Origin: Acinetobacter rathckeae
Lineage (GTDB): Bacteria; Pseudomonadota; Gammaproteobacteria; Pseudomonadales; Moraxellaceae
NCBI RefSeq assembly: GCF_015627125.1
Contig: NZ_VTDO01000002.1
Coordinates: 248,001 to 312,000 of the forward strand
DNA: 64,000 bases
Reading direction: 5' to 3'
The notes beneath the pieces were generated by a model. It was not told where the DNA came from and made no database searches. It was given only the letters and a program-made list of their open reading frames with translations. Position numbers and translations under genes: made by a program. Positions 39,060-49,019 of this stretch are shown here, in pieces; the stretch's first letter is position 1; each line of letters starts with the position of its first letter.

Positions 39060-39173
39060 GGATACTCCTTAATGGGATACGTTTTCACGTGAGTTTTATG
39101 ATAATTCGCTTTACAAGATAGATTAAGGTAAAAAGCGTATATAAATGTAAATAAGTATATCAATGGTGAGCGT

Positions 39174-39425
39174 TCAAGTATTTTGAGTATTAAATTGAAT
39201 ACAAAAGTGAAACTCGACTTCAGATATTTTAATCAAAGTGCAATGGATATTACGTAACTGACAAAAGCGTAAGATATCTATTTCACTATTGGGGTCAGAG
39301 GTAATCAGTTTTAAAGGTTGATGAGGATGGTCTTTAATCGCACGCTTGAGCATGAGTAGTGGCAAGGGGCAAGTTTTATTCGTTGCATCAACAGTGACAA
39401 AATTTTGTACGTGTTGTGAGGTCAT
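39174..39425 (-). CDS. TusA family sulfurtransferase-like protein
   Basis: An 83-residue protein from the ATG at 39425; a TTG at 39446 would add seven residues. The motif NKTCPLPLLMLKRA contains the conserved cysteine (C19) of the TusA/SirA/YedF fold (CPxP), which carries sulfur as a persulfide. FCQLRNIHCTLI and the terminal beta strand complete the fold. Members serve tRNA thiolation or other sulfur relays; since MnmA is encoded in this window, a TusA role is possible but not shown. It is 114 bp upstream of rpoH in the same direction. Confidence 0.85.
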   Translation of the reverse strand: MTSQHVQNFVTVDATNKTCPLPLLMLKRAIKDHPHQPLKLITSDPNSEIDILRFCQLRNIHCTLIKISEVEFHFCIQFNTQNT

Positions 39426-39446
39426 AAAAATCTGTAAATACTTCAA

Positions 39447-39785
39447 ATATTCAGATTATTTTAGCAAAAACATATGGGTTTAAAAAGTGATATTTAAAGA
39501 ATTGAAATGATAAGCAGAATTTCAGCAGATTATTTATAAAAACAATAAAAGATTTGTTGAAAATATTCTATGAATTACGAGTTAAGCGTGTTACTCTCGA
39601 ATAGTAATTAAGGGGAGCTTAAATATAACAGCCCACCATAAATACATTTTTTGGATGTAACCGGATTTTGTTGATAGTTTTACAGAAATGATCACAAGCT
39701 TAGAAATAATAAAATTTTTAACACTTGTTCACTCTGCTGTTTGCAACACCGGGTGGTCCTTTTCAATATCACTGAGGATTAACTT
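39447..39785 (+). other. Long leader region of the cold-shock gene
   Basis: About 340 bp between the tusA-like gene and csp. Cold-shock genes of this class usually have 5' leaders of 100-200 nt that fold and regulate translation. TTGTTGAAAATATTCTATG near 39554 is a possible promoter start, and CACCGGGTGGTCC near 39749 could base-pair locally before the ribosome site TGAGGA. No cold-box consensus was recognised. Confidence 0.35.
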
Positions 39786-39998
39786 ATGACAGTACGTGAA
39801 CAAGGCGTAGTTAAATGGTTCAACGACACTAAAGGTTTCGGCTTTATTCAACGCAATGGCGGCGACGATGTATTCGTTCACTTCCGTGCTATTCAAGGCG
39901 ACGGTCACCGTTCACTACGTGACGGCCAACGCGTTGAATTCAGTGTTGTGCAAGGTCAAAAAGGTTTTCAAGCTGAAGAAGTTCAGCCTTTAGACTAA
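39786..39998 (+). CDS. Cold-shock domain protein (CspA family)
   Basis: A 70-residue single-domain protein. RNP1 is KGFGFIQ and RNP2 VFVHF, the nucleic-acid-binding strands of the CspA barrel; [11 protein letters not shown] is the usual start. It acts as an RNA chaperone or anti-terminator. TGAGGA precedes the ATG. Single gene with its own terminator and a long untranslated leader. GC content and codon use (CGC, GGC, GAC) are richer than the flanking DNA, as expected for a highly expressed gene. Confidence 0.95.
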   Translation: MTVREQGVVKWFNDTKGFGFIQRNGGDDVFVHFRAIQGDGHRSLRDGQRVEFSVVQGQKGFQAEEVQPLD

Positions 39999-40022
39999 GT
40001 ATTTGGCAAATTGCTGAATATG

Positions 40023-40056
40023 ACACCCCGATAGTTAACACTTCGGGGTGTTTTTG
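40023..40056 (+). terminator. Rho-independent terminator after the cold-shock gene
   Basis: ACACCCCGA / TCGGGGTGT (40023-40031 and 40043-40051) followed by TTTTT. Confidence 0.93.
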
Positions 40057-40100
40057 TTTATAATGCTGTTTCATTAAACTGAGTTAGAGATTCATTTAGA

Positions 40101-41252
40101 ATGGCAGCAGGTTTTGAAACCATTAAGTTACACCCACAGTTAAAACAGGCGATAGACTCGCTCGGTTTTAAATCTATGACTCCCATACAACAACGCGTCC
40201 TTCAGTTTACTTTAGCAGGGCATGATGCCATTGGCCGTGCACAAACAGGGACAGGAAAGACTGCCGCTTTTTTAATTAGTATTATTAATGATTTGTTGAA
40301 TAATCCAATACAACAACAACGATACCGTGGTGAACCACGTGCTTTAATTTTAGCACCAACAAGAGAGCTTGCTATTCAAATTGAGCAAGATGCCAAAGAA
40401 CTGACAAAATTCACAGACTTAAGTGTTTTAACTTTGGTGGGTGGTGTCGATTTTGATAAGCAAAAAAAACAGCTAGATCAAAAGCATGTAGACATTATTG
40501 TCGCAACGCCAGGTCGCTTAATTGACTTTAGTGAGCAAAAAGAAATTTGGTTAGATCAAATTGAGTTTTTAGTCATAGATGAAGCAGACCGCTTGTTAGA
40601 CATGGGATTTATTCCAAGTGTGAAGCGAATTATTCGCTTTGCACCACGTAAAGAACAACGCCAAACGCTGATGTTTTCTGCAACTTTTAGTTATGATGTC
40701 CTCAATTTGGCTAGGCAGTGGTTATTTGAGCCAGTGACGGTTGAAATTGAGCCTGAAAAGAAGACTAATGCAGACGTGGAGCAGCGTGTGTATGTGGTTT
40801 CAAAACAAGATAAATACAAACTACTCAAAGAAATTTTGTCGAAAGAACCGATTGAAAAAGTCGTTATTTTTGCCAATAGACGAGATCAAGTCCGTAAAAT
40901 CTATGATCATCTGAAAAAAGACAACTATGCTGTAGTGATGCTGTCGGGTGAAATCTCACAAGACAAACGCTTAAAAATGCTCGATCAGTTTAAGTCAGGT
41001 AAACATCATATTATGATAGCAACCGATGTTGCAGGCCGTGGTATACATGTCGATGGTGTTTCACATGTGATTAATTATACTTTGCCTGAACAGTCAGATG
41101 ACTACGTACACCGCATTGGTCGAACAGGCCGTGCAGGAACACAAGGGGTAAGTATTAGTTTCTTATCTGAAGATGATGCCTTTTACTTGCCAGATATTGA
41201 AAAAGCGATTGGGCAAAAACTTCCCTTAACACGCTTAGAAGGCTACTGCTAA
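40101..41252 (+). CDS. rhlB: DEAD-box RNA helicase, RhlB-like
   Basis: A 383-residue DEAD-box protein with the whole motif set: Q motif [12 protein letters not shown], motif I AQTGTGKT, Ia PTRELAIQ, Ib [45 protein letters not shown] and [12 protein letters not shown]. The short N-terminus and [12 protein letters not shown] match RhlB, the degradosome helicase of gammaproteobacteria. The basic C-terminal tail of E. coli RhlB is missing, so it could instead be a RhlE-type or generic family member. Confidence 0.88.
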   Translation: MAAGFETIKLHPQLKQAIDSLGFKSMTPIQQRVLQFTLAGHDAIGRAQTGTGKTAAFLISIINDLLNNPIQQQRYRGEPRALILAPTRELAIQIEQDAKELTKFTDLSVLTLVGGVDFDKQKKQLDQKHVDIIVATPGRLIDFSEQKEIWLDQIEFLVIDEADRLLDMGFIPSVKRIIRFAPRKEQRQTLMFSATFSYDVLNLARQWLFEPVTVEIEPEKKTNADVEQRVYVVSKQDKYKLLKEILSKEPIEKVVIFANRRDQVRKIYDHLKKDNYAVVMLSGEISQDKRLKMLDQFKSGKHHIMIATDVAGRGIHVDGVSHVINYTLPEQSDDYVHRIGRTGRAGTQGVSISFLSEDDAFYLPDIEKAIGQKLPLTRLEGYC

Positions 41253-41414
41253 TCATACTTACACAAGTCCATATTCTGGGCTTGTGTTGTTTTAGGTGGT
41301 GAAATTGAATACAAACCATATTTACGCTATGTTGGGTCTGCGTAATAATACTGGCGTATTTTTTTTAGATTATGCTAACCTAAATAAAATTTAACAAAAC
41401 TGATTGAGACACTT

Positions 41415-42011
41415 ATGACATTATCATCTGTAGATTTAATACATGACAATATGCTTCAACGCCAATCAGTAGGGCTTTTGAGTGAACCTGCACCGAATAA
41501 GCAACAGTTAGAGCGTGCGTTCCAAGCGGCTTTGACAGCACCAGATCATCACCGCCTCAAGCCCACCAGTTTTGTTGTCATTGATGAAGAAAAGCGTCAG
41601 GCTTTTGGTAACTTGCTATCACATGCTATGGCAGACTTTGATGGTATAGATCCGACACAAGTTGAGCGTGTGAGATCTCATCCGCTTCGAGCGCCACTTT
41701 TAGTACTTGCACTTACCACCTTAACAGATCACCCGAAAGTGCCACATTATGAACAAATTTTAAGTACAGGTGCTGCTGTACAAAACTTTTTATTGTCCCT
41801 GCAGTCACAAGGTTTCTCAACCATTTGGCGTACAGGCGCAGTTGTAGAATCAAGTACCTTAAAAAAAGCACTTGGCTTACAAGAGCGTGATTATATCTCT
41901 GGTATTATTTATATTGGTACAGCAGATAAAGCATTACAACAACGCACAGACCATAATGTAGATGGTCATATTTCTGCATGGCAGAGTGATGCAGATTTAG
42001 AAGCGAAGTAA
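41415..42011 (+). CDS. Nitroreductase family protein (YdjA-like)
   Basis: A 198-residue FMN-dependent nitroreductase-fold protein. QRQSVGLL near the N-terminus and ALTAPDHHRLKPTSFVVI are the FMN phosphate-binding parts, and STGAAVQNFLLSLQSQGFSTIWRTGA is the second flavin motif. Short length and RLKP wording fit the YdjA/minimal nitroreductase group. The substrate is unknown. Seven bp separate it from gpsA, so it is probably in one operon with gpsA and sixA. Confidence 0.88.
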   Translation: MTLSSVDLIHDNMLQRQSVGLLSEPAPNKQQLERAFQAALTAPDHHRLKPTSFVVIDEEKRQAFGNLLSHAMADFDGIDPTQVERVRSHPLRAPLLVLALTTLTDHPKVPHYEQILSTGAAVQNFLLSLQSQGFSTIWRTGAVVESSTLKKALGLQERDYISGIIYIGTADKALQQRTDHNVDGHISAWQSDADLEAK

Positions 42012-42018
42012 CTTAAAC

Positions 42019-43101
42019 ATGATAGAACAAGTATTCTCTGAAGCTGTGAGCAAAACACAAAGTCATCAAAACCAACTAAAACTTGCTATTTTGGGTGGTG
42101 GAAGTTTTGGTACGGCAATGGCCAATATGGCTGCAAAAAATGGTTGTGATACTACACTGTGGATTCGTAATGCGGATGTTGTAGCTGAAATTACTCAAAC
42201 ACGTATTAATAAAAAATACCTACCTGATTTTGAGCTCGATGCGACATTGAAGGTTTCTGCATCATTAGAAGAATCTGTTTTAGGTTGTGATTTGATTTTG
42301 GTGGCAATTCCTAGTCATTCATTTCGTGCAATTCTGAAGCAGATAAAACCATTTATTACTGCACAAGCTGTCATTTCTTTGACCAAAGGTATTGAACCCG
42401 ATAGTTTTTGTTTTATGAGTGAAATTATTCAACAAGAATTACCACAAGTGCCTTATGGCGTGATTTCTGGCCCAAACTTAGCCAAAGAAATTGTCGCAGG
42501 CATGCCAACAGGTACAGTGGTAGCAAGTCAATCAGACTTGGTGCGACATGCTGTGCAAACATCACTACATAGTGCAGTTTTTCGTGTTTTTGCAAGTGAC
42601 GATGTCTATGGTGTAGAGCTTGGTGGGGCACTTAAAAATATCTATGCTATTGCTATGGGTATGGCTGCAGCTTATAACATTGGTGAAAACACCCGTAGTA
42701 TGATTTTGACCCGAGCACTTGCAGAAATGAGTCGCTTTGCTGTAAAGCTGGGTGCAAATCCACTTACATTTCTAGGGCTTTCGGGTGTTGGTGATTTGTT
42801 TGCCACCTGCAATAGTGCACTGAGTCGCAATTACCAAGTGGGTTTTGCACTTGGAAAAGGACAAATGCTTGAAGAAGCTACAAAAGCACTTGGACAGACT
42901 GCAGAGGGAATCAATACAGTCATACAAGTGCGTAAGCGAGCCATTGAGTTAGATGTTTATATGCCAATTACCAATGCATTATATGAAGTGATTTTCGAAC
43001 AGGCTCCTGCACTAAATATGGCATTGTCACTTATGAAAAATGGGCATCGTAGTGATGTTGAATTTGTTTTACCACATCAAGAGAATATGCTATTTAAATA
43101 A
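42019..43101 (+). CDS. gpsA: NAD(P)-dependent glycerol-3-phosphate dehydrogenase
   Basis: GpsA (360 residues) reduces dihydroxyacetone phosphate to sn-glycerol 3-phosphate for phospholipid synthesis. The nucleotide loop is AILGGGSFGTAMA, followed by TKGIEPD, ISGPNLAKEI, ELGGALKNIYAIAMG with the catalytic lysine, and GLSGVGDLFATC. An N-terminal extension of about 20 residues precedes the Rossmann fold. Seven bp after the nitroreductase gene and 15 bp before sixA. Confidence 0.97.
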   Translation: MIEQVFSEAVSKTQSHQNQLKLAILGGGSFGTAMANMAAKNGCDTTLWIRNADVVAEITQTRINKKYLPDFELDATLKVSASLEESVLGCDLILVAIPSHSFRAILKQIKPFITAQAVISLTKGIEPDSFCFMSEIIQQELPQVPYGVISGPNLAKEIVAGMPTGTVVASQSDLVRHAVQTSLHSAVFRVFASDDVYGVELGGALKNIYAIAMGMAAAYNIGENTRSMILTRALAEMSRFAVKLGANPLTFLGLSGVGDLFATCNSALSRNYQVGFALGKGQMLEEATKALGQTAEGINTVIQVRKRAIELDVYMPITNALYEVIFEQAPALNMALSLMKNGHRSDVEFVLPHQENMLFK

Positions 43102-43116
43102 TTTGGAGTGTGAAAA

Positions 43117-43581
43117 ATGCAACTTACGTTGGTTCGTCATGGTGAAGCACATCCTGCTGGTGTTGATGGTAATGATACCATTCGACCACTCACACCAAGA
43201 GGTCATGAGCAAGCTGAGCAGACTGCACAGTATATCAAACAAAAAGTTGCGCAACCTGATTTGTTTGTTGTGAGTCCACTACTTAGAGCACAGCAGACCC
43301 TTAAACATATACAACAACAGTACCCAAACATTCCTGTTATGTTGTGTGATCATATCAAACCTGATGATGATGCTGAGGTTGCTGTAGAGTGGCTGTCTTA
43401 TTTAGATTTTGAAAATGTGGTCGTGGTGTGTCATATGAATGTTGTGGCACATATAGAAGAACTTTTGTTGGCACAGAGTTTTCACTCATTTTCACTTGCT
43501 GAAGCTCGTATATATGATCAAGCGGTGATTGCTAAAGGATTGTCGGAATTAAAAGGTGGTTTTATTCCTCAAGATAAATAA
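43117..43581 (+). CDS. sixA: Phosphohistidine phosphatase SixA
   Basis: A short histidine phosphatase of 154 residues. The phosphate-binding motif is VRHGEAHP with nucleophile H8, RPLTPRGHEQAEQ is the SixA stretch, VVSPLLRAQQT holds the second arginine, and VVCHMNVVAHI the second histidine. SixA dephosphorylates histidine phosphotransfer proteins, and in E. coli acts on the nitrogen PTS protein NPr. TTGGAG precedes the ATG. Last gene of the nitroreductase-gpsA-sixA group. Confidence 0.93.
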   Translation: MQLTLVRHGEAHPAGVDGNDTIRPLTPRGHEQAEQTAQYIKQKVAQPDLFVVSPLLRAQQTLKHIQQQYPNIPVMLCDHIKPDDDAEVAVEWLSYLDFENVVVVCHMNVVAHIEELLLAQSFHSFSLAEARIYDQAVIAKGLSELKGGFIPQDK

Positions 43582-43695
43582 TAGATTACAGAGAGTATGA
43601 CAGTTTTATGAAAAATAATAACGCATAAAGCATAGTATTTATAAAGTTAAATGCCCTATAATACACCAAGTTAAAGCCAATGAAATTGATTGCAT

Positions 43696-44700
43696 ATGAT
43701 GTATTCACTCGCTCGACCTCTGTTATTTTCTTTGTCACCAGAGCGTGCACATGAGTTGACATTATCTTGGTTAGATCGTGCATATCGCTTAGGCTTACTT
43801 AAAGCGAAAACGATTCAAAAACCTGTCACATGTATGGGTATTGAGTTTGCCAACCCTGTTGGTTTAGCCGCAGGGTTAGATAAAAATGGTGCACATATTG
43901 ATGCACTTGTCGCACTTGGCTTTGGGTTTATTGAAATTGGTACAGTAACACCAAGACCACAAAGCGGAAATCCCAAACCTCGCTTATTTAGAATTCCTCA
44001 GGCACACGCTATTATTAACCGTATGGGCTTTAATAATGACGGTGTAGATCAGCTGGTTGAAAACGTAAAAGCTGCAAAATATACAGGTGTGCTTGGTATT
44101 AATATTGGTAAAAATGCAGATACACCTGTAGAGAATGCAGTTGATGACTACTTATATTGCTTAGAAAAAGTTTATCATTATGCTTCTTATGTTACGGTGA
44201 ATATCTCATCACCAAACACAAAGAATTTAAGAAGTTTACAAAGTGGTGATGCGTTAACATTATTACTTTCAACCTTAAAAGCACGCCAACTTGAGCTTGC
44301 TGAAGAATACCAACACTATGTACCACTGGTGTTAAAAGTTGCACCAGACTTAACCACTGAAGACATCGATTTTATTGCATCTGCTTTACTTCAATACAAT
44401 ATTGATGGCTTGATTGTGACCAATACTACGCTCTCACGAGAGGGTGTTGAAAACCTAGCATGTGCAGATGAAGCGGGTGGACTATCTGGTCAACCTGTGT
44501 TTGAAAAAAGTACGAGCTGTTTAAAACAATTTGCAGAACGTTTAAAGCAAGATATTCCATTGATTGGTGTTGGTGGCATTTTAACGGGCGATCAAGCATT
44601 GGCGAAACAAAATGCAGGTGCACAATTGGTACAAATTTATACAGGACTGATTTATACAGGGCCAAAACTTGTACAAGATAGTATTCATGCGATGACCTAA
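43696..44700 (+). CDS. pyrD: Dihydroorotate dehydrogenase (quinone), class 2
   Basis: PyrD (334 residues) oxidises dihydroorotate to orotate with quinone at the inner membrane, step four of pyrimidine synthesis. The N-terminal helix [19 protein letters not shown] is the membrane-associating part of class 2 enzymes. [13 protein letters not shown] binds [14 protein letters not shown] contains the catalytic serine, and TNTTLSR and GVGGI follow. The start is ATG 43696; a TTG at 43690 is less likely and ATG 43699 is an alternative. Five bp upstream of cvpA. Confidence 0.96.
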   Translation: MMYSLARPLLFSLSPERAHELTLSWLDRAYRLGLLKAKTIQKPVTCMGIEFANPVGLAAGLDKNGAHIDALVALGFGFIEIGTVTPRPQSGNPKPRLFRIPQAHAIINRMGFNNDGVDQLVENVKAAKYTGVLGINIGKNADTPVENAVDDYLYCLEKVYHYASYVTVNISSPNTKNLRSLQSGDALTLLLSTLKARQLELAEEYQHYVPLVLKVAPDLTTEDIDFIASALLQYNIDGLIVTNTTLSREGVENLACADEAGGLSGQPVFEKSTSCLKQFAERLKQDIPLIGVGGILTGDQALAKQNAGAQLVQIYTGLIYTGPKLVQDSIHAMT

Positions 44701-44705
44701 TATAC

Positions 44706-45287
44706 ATGAACAGCTTAGATATTATTATTGTGGTGCTCGTGTTGTTAGGAGGAGTAAGTGGTTTGCGACAAGGATTGATTCAGGCCTTGGCGAACTTAGT
44801 GGGCTGGTTTTTTGCACTATTTGTTGGTGCAAAATATGCAAGTGATCTTGCTCCGATGATGTCAGGCTTAAGTCATGATGTTGTTGTGCAAAAAATTGTT
44901 GCATTTGCTACTTTAGTTTTAATGGTTGTAGCGTTAACATGGCTGGTTTCTGCCATTATCAATAAAATTTTTGTCAGTTTAAACTTAGGCCCACTAAACC
45001 GTTTTGCTGGCGGTATATTGGGTGTCCTAAAAACTGTTTTAGTCATACTGATTACTATGCAAGGCATACAACCTTGGGTACAGACTGCAGAAAATTGGAA
45101 GCAGTCGAAAATTGTACACATGTTATTGCCATATGCTCCACTTGCTACTGGTGTGACAAAAGATGTTGCGCAAGAAGCAATAGAGCACTTTCATAAAACA
45201 GAGACACCAAATGTCTCACCTGTGAGTTCAGAGACTTCATTGAAAAGAAGCTCATCTGGACATGCTACAGAAAACCCTTTTAATTAA
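44706..45287 (+). CDS. cvpA: CvpA family membrane protein
   Basis: A 193-residue inner-membrane protein with four helices and a polar tail. NSLDIIIVVLVLLGGVSGLRQG, followed by NRFAGGILGVLKT, is the CvpA signature. In E. coli, cvpA is needed for colicin V production and lies just before purF, as here (24-bp gap). The C-terminal 40 residues (VSPVSSETSLKRSSSGH) are low-complexity and cytoplasmic. Probably co-transcribed with pyrD and purF. Confidence 0.93.
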   Translation: MNSLDIIIVVLVLLGGVSGLRQGLIQALANLVGWFFALFVGAKYASDLAPMMSGLSHDVVVQKIVAFATLVLMVVALTWLVSAIINKIFVSLNLGPLNRFAGGILGVLKTVLVILITMQGIQPWVQTAENWKQSKIVHMLLPYAPLATGVTKDVAQEAIEHFHKTETPNVSPVSSETSLKRSSSGHATENPFN

Positions 45288-45311
45288 TCCAAGCTTGATT
45301 GCGAGGTTGCT

Positions 45312-46850
45312 ATGTGTGGAGTTGTTGGGATCGCTGGAAAATCACCGGTAAACCAATTATTGTTTGACGCTTTGACGATGTTACAACATCGTGGACAAGA
45401 TGCTGCGGGCATAGTCACTTGCAAAGATGGTCGTCTATTTCTTAGAAAAGACAATGGTTTAGTGCGTGATGTCTTTCATACACGCCATATGCGAGCTTTG
45501 CAAGGTAACTATGGTATAGGCCATGTTCGTTACCCTACAGCAGGCTCGTCAAGCAGTGCAGAAGCCCAACCATTTTATGTGAACTCACCGTATGGTATTA
45601 CGTTGGCACATAATGGTAATTTAACCAACGCAGATGACATTAGACAAGATCTGTTCGAAACAGACTTACGTCATATGAACACGGACTCTGACTCAGAAGT
45701 GTTACTGAATGTCTTTGCACATGAGTTACAAAAGCTAAGAACATTGCACCCAACACCAGAAGATATTTTTTACGCAGTGCATCGTGTACATCAGCGTTGT
45801 CGTGGTGCATATGGTGTATTGGCTATGATTACAGGTCAAGGCTTGGTTGGTTTTCGTGATCCAAATGGTATTCGTCCACTTATTTATGGCTCACGTGAAC
45901 TAGAAAGTGGGCAAAAAGAATACATTATTGCATCAGAGTCGGTGGCAATTACTGCACTTGGTTTTAAAGTCGAACGTGATATTGAACCTGGTGAAGCCAT
46001 TTATATTGATGAAGCTGGAAACTTGTTTAGCAAGCAATGTGCGACAAACCCACAATATTTCCCATGTATTTTTGAATATGTTTATTTTGCCCGTCCAGAT
46101 GCGATTATTGATGGTATTTCTGTCTATAAAGCACGTTTGAAAATGGGTGAAAAACTTGCTTCCCGTATTTTAAAAGAATGGGGTGAAGAGCACGGTATAG
46201 ATGTTGTGATTCCTATTCCAGATACTAGTCGTACATCTGCTTTAGAGTTAGCCAATGTTTTAGGGGTGAAGTTCCGAGAGGGCTTTATGAAAAACCGCTA
46301 TATTGGCCGTACCTTTATTATGCCAGGGCAACAGCAACGTGAAAAATCTGTACGTCAAAAGCTAAACCCTGTTGAGCTTGAATTCAAGGGTAAAAATGTT
46401 TTACTCGTTGATGACTCGATTGTACGTGGTACAACTTGTAATGAAATTATTCAAATGGCACGAGACTCAGGTGCTAAAAAAGTATTCTTTGCTTCTGCTG
46501 CACCTATGGTGAAATATCCAAATGTGTATGGTATTGATATGCCAGCAAAAAATGAGTTGATTGCATCTGAGCGTAGCGTTGAAGAAATTAGAGCATTAAT
46601 TGGTGCAGATCGTTTAATCTTCCAAGACTTAGAAGAATTAAAAGATGCTATACGTATCCCGAAAGTACCACAAGTGACAGACTTTGACTGTTCAGTCTTT
46701 GATGGAAAATATGTGACAGGTGATATCGATACAGTATATCTAGACCACCTAGAGCAAAGCCGTTCAGATAAAGCCAAGAAAAAAGACAGTTATATTGATG
46801 TCAATATTGATGCTGCATCGGTCGATCTGACAGGAATTACAGAAGCCTAA
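45312..46850 (+). CDS. purF: Amidophosphoribosyltransferase
   Basis: PurF (512 residues) makes 5-phosphoribosylamine from PRPP and glutamine, the first step of purine synthesis. C2 after the start methionine is the Ntn nucleophile (MCGVVGIAG), with [11 protein letters not shown] and [11 protein letters not shown] in the glutaminase domain. The C-terminal phosphoribosyltransferase domain has [13 protein letters not shown] for PRPP binding. No propeptide is present, as in the E. coli type. Terminator directly downstream. Confidence 0.97.
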   Translation: MCGVVGIAGKSPVNQLLFDALTMLQHRGQDAAGIVTCKDGRLFLRKDNGLVRDVFHTRHMRALQGNYGIGHVRYPTAGSSSSAEAQPFYVNSPYGITLAHNGNLTNADDIRQDLFETDLRHMNTDSDSEVLLNVFAHELQKLRTLHPTPEDIFYAVHRVHQRCRGAYGVLAMITGQGLVGFRDPNGIRPLIYGSRELESGQKEYIIASESVAITALGFKVERDIEPGEAIYIDEAGNLFSKQCATNPQYFPCIFEYVYFARPDAIIDGISVYKARLKMGEKLASRILKEWGEEHGIDVVIPIPDTSRTSALELANVLGVKFREGFMKNRYIGRTFIMPGQQQREKSVRQKLNPVELEFKGKNVLLVDDSIVRGTTCNEIIQMARDSGAKKVFFASAAPMVKYPNVYGIDMPAKNELIASERSVEEIRALIGADRLIFQDLEELKDAIRIPKVPQVTDFDCSVFDGKYVTGDIDTVYLDHLEQSRSDKAKKKDSYIDVNIDAASVDLTGITEA

Positions 46851-46858
46851 GAGATAAA

Positions 46859-46888
46859 TAAAAAGTGGGTATATCCCACTTTTTATTT
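46859..46888 (+). terminator. Rho-independent terminator after purF
   Basis: AAAAAGTGGG / CCCACTTTTT with loop TATAT, followed by ATTTG. Confidence 0.9.
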
Positions 46889-47077
46889 GCTTTATGATTG
46901 AGTGTTTTCATATAAAAATGACTGATTCATGATATTGTGAATTAATGATGCACTGTATAAAAACAAAAAATGAGTTGTAGCACATCGTAAGAGAAAACTG
47001 ATTGGTCGTTTAAATTGTTTTGCTTATGATCAAAAGTGTATGTATATGGAATAATCTTAATCTAGGAATGGTTAACA

Positions 47078-48961
47078 TTGACACAGCATAGAACAGCAGC
47101 CATGCATAAAAAGAATCTGTTTATTGCAATGATTATCTGTTTATTTGCTATTGTACTTACATTGGCAATTTTAAACTTTTCATTTGGCTTAATTGTATAT
47201 TACTTAGACCAAACACAATCAATTTGGTGGAATCGCTATAGCCAAACCTTTTTAATGTGTGTGATTTCGATCATGCTTGCATCTTTAGTCTACGAAATAT
47301 ACATTTTTAGAAAAGGCGGGCATTCGCTAGCACGGCAAATGAATGCTCGGTATCTAGATATTTCGGAATGTACACCTGAAGAGTTAGTTGCGGTACAAAT
47401 TACAGAAACATTAGCCGAACAGTTTCATATTGTCGTCCCTTCAGTTTATATTTTACCGAATGAGGTCGGGGTGAATGCATTAACAGCAGGGGCAGACGAT
47501 ACCGATACAGTGATTATTTTAACTTGGGGTGCATTACAAAACTTAGATGAATTAGAGCTACATGGTTTATTAAGTTATACCTTTAACCAAATTATTACGG
47601 GTGAAGCACAACAAAATATTCGCTTAAAAATTTTATTTAGTGCACTGATTACCTTTAATCAATTGGGAAGTGAAATTGCACGTCGGGGATTCCGTTCAGA
47701 CATCAAACAACAACGATATAAGTTTGAAACAGTACTTATTGCTGTTGGCGGAATGATTTGGTTGATGGGAAGTTTAGGGCTTCTGATTTCGAGATTAGTG
47801 AAGTACTTTACGCTGTCTGGTCGAACATTTAAAAATGACATACAGACCCAAGCTTTATTGCATAGCGATACCAATTTGCAAACACTGCTTAGAATTTATG
47901 TACACCACGCAGGCTCTCAAATACATAGTTCATACTCAGAGTCGATTGCGCATATGTGCTTTGCAAACTCTTTAAGCCCGCAAAGTTGGCTTAATACTCA
48001 TCCGAGTATTAAAAGCCGTATTTATCGTTTATCACCACATTTACTTAAAGAGCTGCAACAAGAAAAGCTCAAAAAATTAACACATTTAACCTCATTTAAG
48101 TTATTTAGGCCTTTTGAGTATGAAGAATTTGGCACAACACATATTTTGTGGTCTGCGCCTAAGCCTTTACCTCAGCTAAGACTTGCTAATGACCGATGTG
48201 CTGAGCATGAGCATGTTTATACACTAAATCCAGCAATACGAAAAAATATAGAAAAGCCCCAAGTGGTTATGCGTGCATTACAAACTGCTACGGGTGTACG
48301 AGAAGTTTTAGTTGCCATTTTAATGATTCGACAGCATAAAGCATTTATTCCAGCAACAGCAACAGCAACGGTGAGCCATGCAATTATTGAAGCATTACAA
48401 CATATAGATCATCGTTTACATGTACAAATTTTTTTAGATGCTTGTGAGCAACTGACAACAATGCCTTTGAGTATGGCACGTAAGTTTCTAACACGGTTGG
48501 CAGACATTATTCAAAGTGATAGTTATATTGGGCTACTTGATATTTTATTATTAGAAAAGGTAAAGGCTAAACTAAATCTTTTGCCTGTACATATGCCAAC
48601 ATCCAGTGACAACATTTCAACAGAGCTAGCAATATTGGTTGATGCACTATTGCATGTTCAGCACCTTGGGCAAGACAGTCAAAAAAAACGTCGTACAGAT
48701 ATACTTATGCAATTGATTGGCGAAGATCTAACAATAAATCAGCATCATGTCGATTTGGGATTAATCCTTCATCACATGGGAGGACTTCTATTGAGAGATC
48801 GACTAAAGTTTTTGTATATTGCAGAGCAATGTTTATGGAATGACCGTGTAATTACACAGGAAGAACTTGATGTACTTGAACTGTTATATTGGAGATTCGG
48901 TTTTAAAAGTCATGTGATGGTTGATCGGGTATTAAATCATAATAATATAATGATAATGTAG
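47078..48961 (+). CDS. M48-type membrane protein that has lost the HExxH zinc motif
   Basis: A 627-residue membrane protein. Two helices (about 13-42 and 55-77) are followed by an HtpX-like stretch (LAEQFHIVVPSVYILPNEVGVNALTAG, then TVIILTWGAL, LDELELHGLLSYTFNQIITG). In active M48 peptidases the ELxGLLxHExxH helix follows this; here HExxH reads SYTFN (166-170), so catalysis is unlikely. A third helix pair lies near 215-242, and about 380 residues of helical soluble domain follow. The start is TTG 47078 with AGGA ten bases upstream; ATG 47102 is the alternative. Role unknown; a regulatory or scaffold pseudo-protease is inference. Confidence 0.75.
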   Translation: MTQHRTAAMHKKNLFIAMIICLFAIVLTLAILNFSFGLIVYYLDQTQSIWWNRYSQTFLMCVISIMLASLVYEIYIFRKGGHSLARQMNARYLDISECTPEELVAVQITETLAEQFHIVVPSVYILPNEVGVNALTAGADDTDTVIILTWGALQNLDELELHGLLSYTFNQIITGEAQQNIRLKILFSALITFNQLGSEIARRGFRSDIKQQRYKFETVLIAVGGMIWLMGSLGLLISRLVKYFTLSGRTFKNDIQTQALLHSDTNLQTLLRIYVHHAGSQIHSSYSESIAHMCFANSLSPQSWLNTHPSIKSRIYRLSPHLLKELQQEKLKKLTHLTSFKLFRPFEYEEFGTTHILWSAPKPLPQLRLANDRCAEHEHVYTLNPAIRKNIEKPQVVMRALQTATGVREVLVAILMIRQHKAFIPATATATVSHAIIEALQHIDHRLHVQIFLDACEQLTTMPLSMARKFLTRLADIIQSDSYIGLLDILLLEKVKAKLNLLPVHMPTSSDNISTELAILVDALLHVQHLGQDSQKKRRTDILMQLIGEDLTINQHHVDLGLILHHMGGLLLRDRLKFLYIAEQCLWNDRVITQEELDVLELLYWRFGFKSHVMVDRVLNHNNIMIM

Positions 48962-49019
48962 TTCATCTATATCTGTGAAATGCTAAAATAGCAGGCCCAA
49001 GAGATAAATTCCATTGTTT

